From contig CM035350.1 in NCBI GenBank assembly GCA_020137815.1, positions 8,882,265 through 8,946,264 on the forward strand: DNA of 64,000 nucleotides, written 5' to 3'. This DNA comes from Hormiphora californensis. Taxonomy: Eukaryota > Ctenophora > Tentaculata > Cydippida > Pleurobrachiidae. Under the pieces are notes generated by a model. The model ran no database searches and was not told the DNA's origin. It worked only from the letters and a program-made list of their open reading frames with translations. Each line of letters starts with the position of its first letter. Position 1 is the stretch's first letter. The position numbers and the translations under genes were made by a program. Below are positions 61,948 to 64,000 of this stretch, in pieces.

Positions 61948-63642
61948 CTATAAAATAGTGCGACTGTTAAAAGTGGTTAATAGAGTGCTGGCCATATTAT
62001 CCCATTTAGATTCCCTGGCAGCAGTGAGAGTGTTTTCAAAACATTTCTGATACACTTTCATCCCCCAGCTTGCCTCTCTCCCTTCCTCCACTGCCGTGAG
62101 AAAACCAAAAACAAGGTCCTTCCAGTGCTGCATGGCACCCAGCAACGCCGGTCCATAACTCTCCAATTTGATCAAATTGTCCCGCTGTCTGGAACGGAGT
62201 TGGCGGGCTTCCAGCAGTGCCCGTTTCTCTGTTACCATGGCAACCATGGTTTCAGCCGTGGCAGTGTGGTTCTTGCATACCGCCACTATCATCTTATAAT
62301 GGCGGACCTTATCGGGACCCAGAAACATTGGGACGGTGGGAGGGGTAAAGTTGGAGTTAGCCTCCGCACAATAAGCAAGCAAGTGTGTTATGACATCTGG
62401 AAGGGGTTTGGTAGAAGTTTCTGTGTTCTGGATCAGAGTTTCAAATGCTGCCAGGTGCCCCTCAGCTTGCTCGAGATGTGTCTTGACCATCTCCCACGGG
62501 TGGTAGATTCCACAGCGGGGATACAGTTCCCTAGCAACACTCTCCCTAGCAACATCCTCCCTAGCAACACTCTCCCTAGCAACCCCTCCTTCCTCCGCAA
62601 ACAACCCTAAAACACGAAACATAACACATGTCACATGACGTGCCATCCCCTCCGGTATTATATCTTCCACCTCTCCGTGGCTCATCTTATCACGAAGTCG
62701 CGGTCCCTCACCATGCACAAAGATATCCAGAAGCATTGCAAACATATCTCCACCCAAAATTGGGATCAACACGTGCTCTTCTGATTCCGTTTTAGCATGG
62801 TTATAAACGGTTGTGTAATAGCTTGCCCCAGGACGGCACACCTCCCCAGACCAAACAGGACTGAAAATTTCATCCAGAGTTACGTAGAAATCAGTGTTGT
62901 TAGCCGTTACTCGGGTCTCTTTGAATTCTGGATCTCGCGTTGCCATGGCAGCCACCCAGAGTCTCCTCAAACAGTGTTGAAACAGTGTTACACCAACAGG
63001 CAGTAACGTGTAGCAAGATTCCGTTTGAAATTGGGCATACGTTTCCCAGTACTGACGGTGGTCGGGGTGAATGAGAGCGGAGGTTTTGGCAATTTGCCTG
63101 AATGCAATTTTAGGATGAGAGATATAGGTTGGGAGGGGAGGAAGTGGGATACTCTCCTTTTTATCAGGGTATGTGGAAGTAGTTTTTCTGAGCTCTATAA
63201 GCTGGTCCCGGATGAGACTCCTGCCCATCATACCCATGAGGGGTGAGAGAAATCCATGCCATGCTAGATTCTTCAAATTCATCTCCTTGACATCACCCAC
63301 AGTGAACTGAAGATCTTTAACCACTGAATCCCCTAGTTTCTCCTCCAACTCTGGATCTTGCAACATTTCTTTGAGGTGGTGCTTCCGGGAGACTATCCTT
63401 CCCACTTCCACTTCAATATCTCTAGTTAGGGGGAGGACTTGGAACTCGGGTGGCAGCGTATTAGCGGGGAAAGAAGTGAAATAGGAGGGAGTTTCTACTT
63501 CGGTGGGAGTTGGCCCTGCCATTGTGTTTCCGGTCTGGGAGGAGAGGATGGTCTGAATGTCGGTGGAGAGAATTGGGTAGACATTTAGTCGAGAAAGGAT
63601 GGCTTTGATTTCATCCACGTATGAAGGATCTGGGGAGTCCAT
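61948..63642 (-). CDS. ERMARD: ERMARD homologue (DUF4209 family)
   Basis: An intronless 564-residue protein. Matches to human ERMARD in the same order: MNLKNLAWHGFLSP (human has LNLRNVLWHGFASP), then GEGPRLRDKMSHGEVEDI (human QEGPRIRDHLSHGEINLH), then LRSRQRDN (human LRSRQRQN). The ERMARD/DUF4209 family shares the N-(L/I)-(R/K)-N-x3-HG motif. Human ERMARD is an ER-membrane protein linked to RNA degradation and brain development, with hydrophobic C-terminal segments. Here the equivalent region (SYGPALLGAMQHWKDLVFGF) is less hydrophobic, so membrane anchoring is doubtful. It is about 110 residues shorter than the human protein, mainly at the N-terminus. Its stop is about 330 bp from the BSDC1 start, and the MMAB stop is 130 bp upstream of its own start. 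Confidence 0.87.
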   Translation of the reverse strand: MDSPDPSYVDEIKAILSRLNVYPILSTDIQTILSSQTGNTMAGPTPTEVETPSYFTSFPANTLPPEFQVLPLTRDIEVEVGRIVSRKHHLKEMLQDPELEEKLGDSVVKDLQFTVGDVKEMNLKNLAWHGFLSPLMGMMGRSLIRDQLIELRKTTSTYPDKKESIPLPPLPTYISHPKIAFRQIAKTSALIHPDHRQYWETYAQFQTESCYTLLPVGVTLFQHCLRRLWVAAMATRDPEFKETRVTANNTDFYVTLDEIFSPVWSGEVCRPGASYYTTVYNHAKTESEEHVLIPILGGDMFAMLLDIFVHGEGPRLRDKMSHGEVEDIIPEGMARHVTCVMFRVLGLFAEEGGVARESVAREDVARESVARELYPRCGIYHPWEMVKTHLEQAEGHLAAFETLIQNTETSTKPLPDVITHLLAYCAEANSNFTPPTVPMFLGPDKVRHYKMIVAVCKNHTATAETMVAMVTEKRALLEARQLRSRQRDNLIKLESYGPALLGAMQHWKDLVFGFLTAVEEGREASWGMKVYQKCFENTLTAARESKWDNMASTLLTTFNSRTIL

Positions 63643-63771
63643 TAGGCGCTAGCAAGAAGGAAAAGTATGTAAAGGAGTGCTGACGGAGAGTTCATAATAT
63701 TGTGAAAAAGAGGAGTTAAAAAGTGTGCTTTCATGGTTGATATTTTCTTTCTTCTTTTGTTCAAAGTGCTT

Positions 63772-63895
63772 TCATGGTTTTTGTTTCACATAAATCTCCT
63801 CCTCTATCCCCTCGCTGTGGGAGGAGGACCGGGCAGCAGTAAAGAGATAATCTGAGAGTCTGTTCAGATACCGGAATACTACCTCCACGTCACCT
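63772..63895 (-). CDS. MMAB: MMAB last exon, cob(I)alamin adenosyltransferase
   Basis: After a GTGTTTCAG acceptor the exon reads GDVEVVFRYLNRLSDYLFTA and ends EEEIYVKQKP. FLNRLSDYLFTLAR near the C-terminus is the signature of PduO-type ATP:cob(I)alamin adenosyltransferases (human MMAB), including residues that help bind cobalamin and close the active site. The enzyme makes adenosylcobalamin in mitochondria for methylmalonyl-CoA mutase. Earlier exons lie outside the window to the right. Confidence 0.88.
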
Positions 63896-64000
63896 CTGAA
63901 ACACATAAAAAAGAGTTAAAAAGGGGGCACACAGCTTACAAGCTGCTGATCTGACGTCAAACATTTCTTTTTTTTTGTTCCAGAATATTCAATAATGATA

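Overview
The window is nuclear DNA of a multicellular animal. The genes have spliced introns with GT/AG boundaries and belong to metazoan families: PNUTS (PPP1R10), hnRNP K, NCOA5, BSDC1, ERMARD, MMAB, synaptobrevin and a tandem-DEP protein. Gene bodies are compact and many introns are short, but the DNA between and inside genes is full of microsatellites, minisatellites, fold-back elements and MITEs. This would fit an early-branching animal such as a sponge. That placement is an inference; nothing here fixes the species.

Layout. 0-4 kb: an enormous 54-bp minisatellite runs into the exons of an unidentified + strand gene. 4-12 kb: an assembly gap, two orphan exons, small transposons, a non-LTR retrotransposon 3' end and simple repeats. 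12.7-14.3 kb: two small + strand genes, one unidentified and one synaptobrevin-like R-SNARE. 14.4-19.9 kb: a palindromic repeat block whose middle is poor-quality sequence. 20.1-26.1 kb: an NCOA5-like RNA-binding coactivator (+). 26.2-29.0 kb: corrupted sequence that includes a degraded direct copy of the region before it. 30.4-31.0 kb: first exon of an acylated-looking protein (-). 34.6-38.0 kb: a two-DEP-domain gene (-) with an intronless Ig-like membrane protein inside one intron. 38.3 kb: an intronless + strand gene. 40.2-43.1 kb: a PNUTS homologue (-) with a tandem array of CRE palindromes just upstream. 46.7-49.7 kb: two tandem intronless KH-domain RNA-binding proteins (-). 51.8-54.3 kb: an hnRNP K-like three-KH protein (-). 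58.5-63.9 kb: BSDC1, ERMARD and the last exon of MMAB, all on the - strand and closely spaced.

Several genes act on nuclear RNA or transcription (NCOA5-like, PNUTS, hnRNP K-like, two KH paralogues). They look like a neighbourhood rather than an operon, and each appears to have its own promoter region. The most unusual signals are not proteins. They are (a) about 37 tandem copies of a complete splice-site module, with a smaller acceptor ladder in the next intron of the same gene; (b) a multi-hairpin element present twice, with different bases but preserved pairing; (c) a CRE-like minisatellite at the PNUTS 5' end; and (d) transposons nested inside each other, several with clear target-site duplications.

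Exon coordinates come from reading frame, splice motifs and phase agreement, without transcript data. Two blocks (about 15.2-19.7 kb and 26.2-29.0 kb) are so rich in homopolymer errors that absence of genes there means little.
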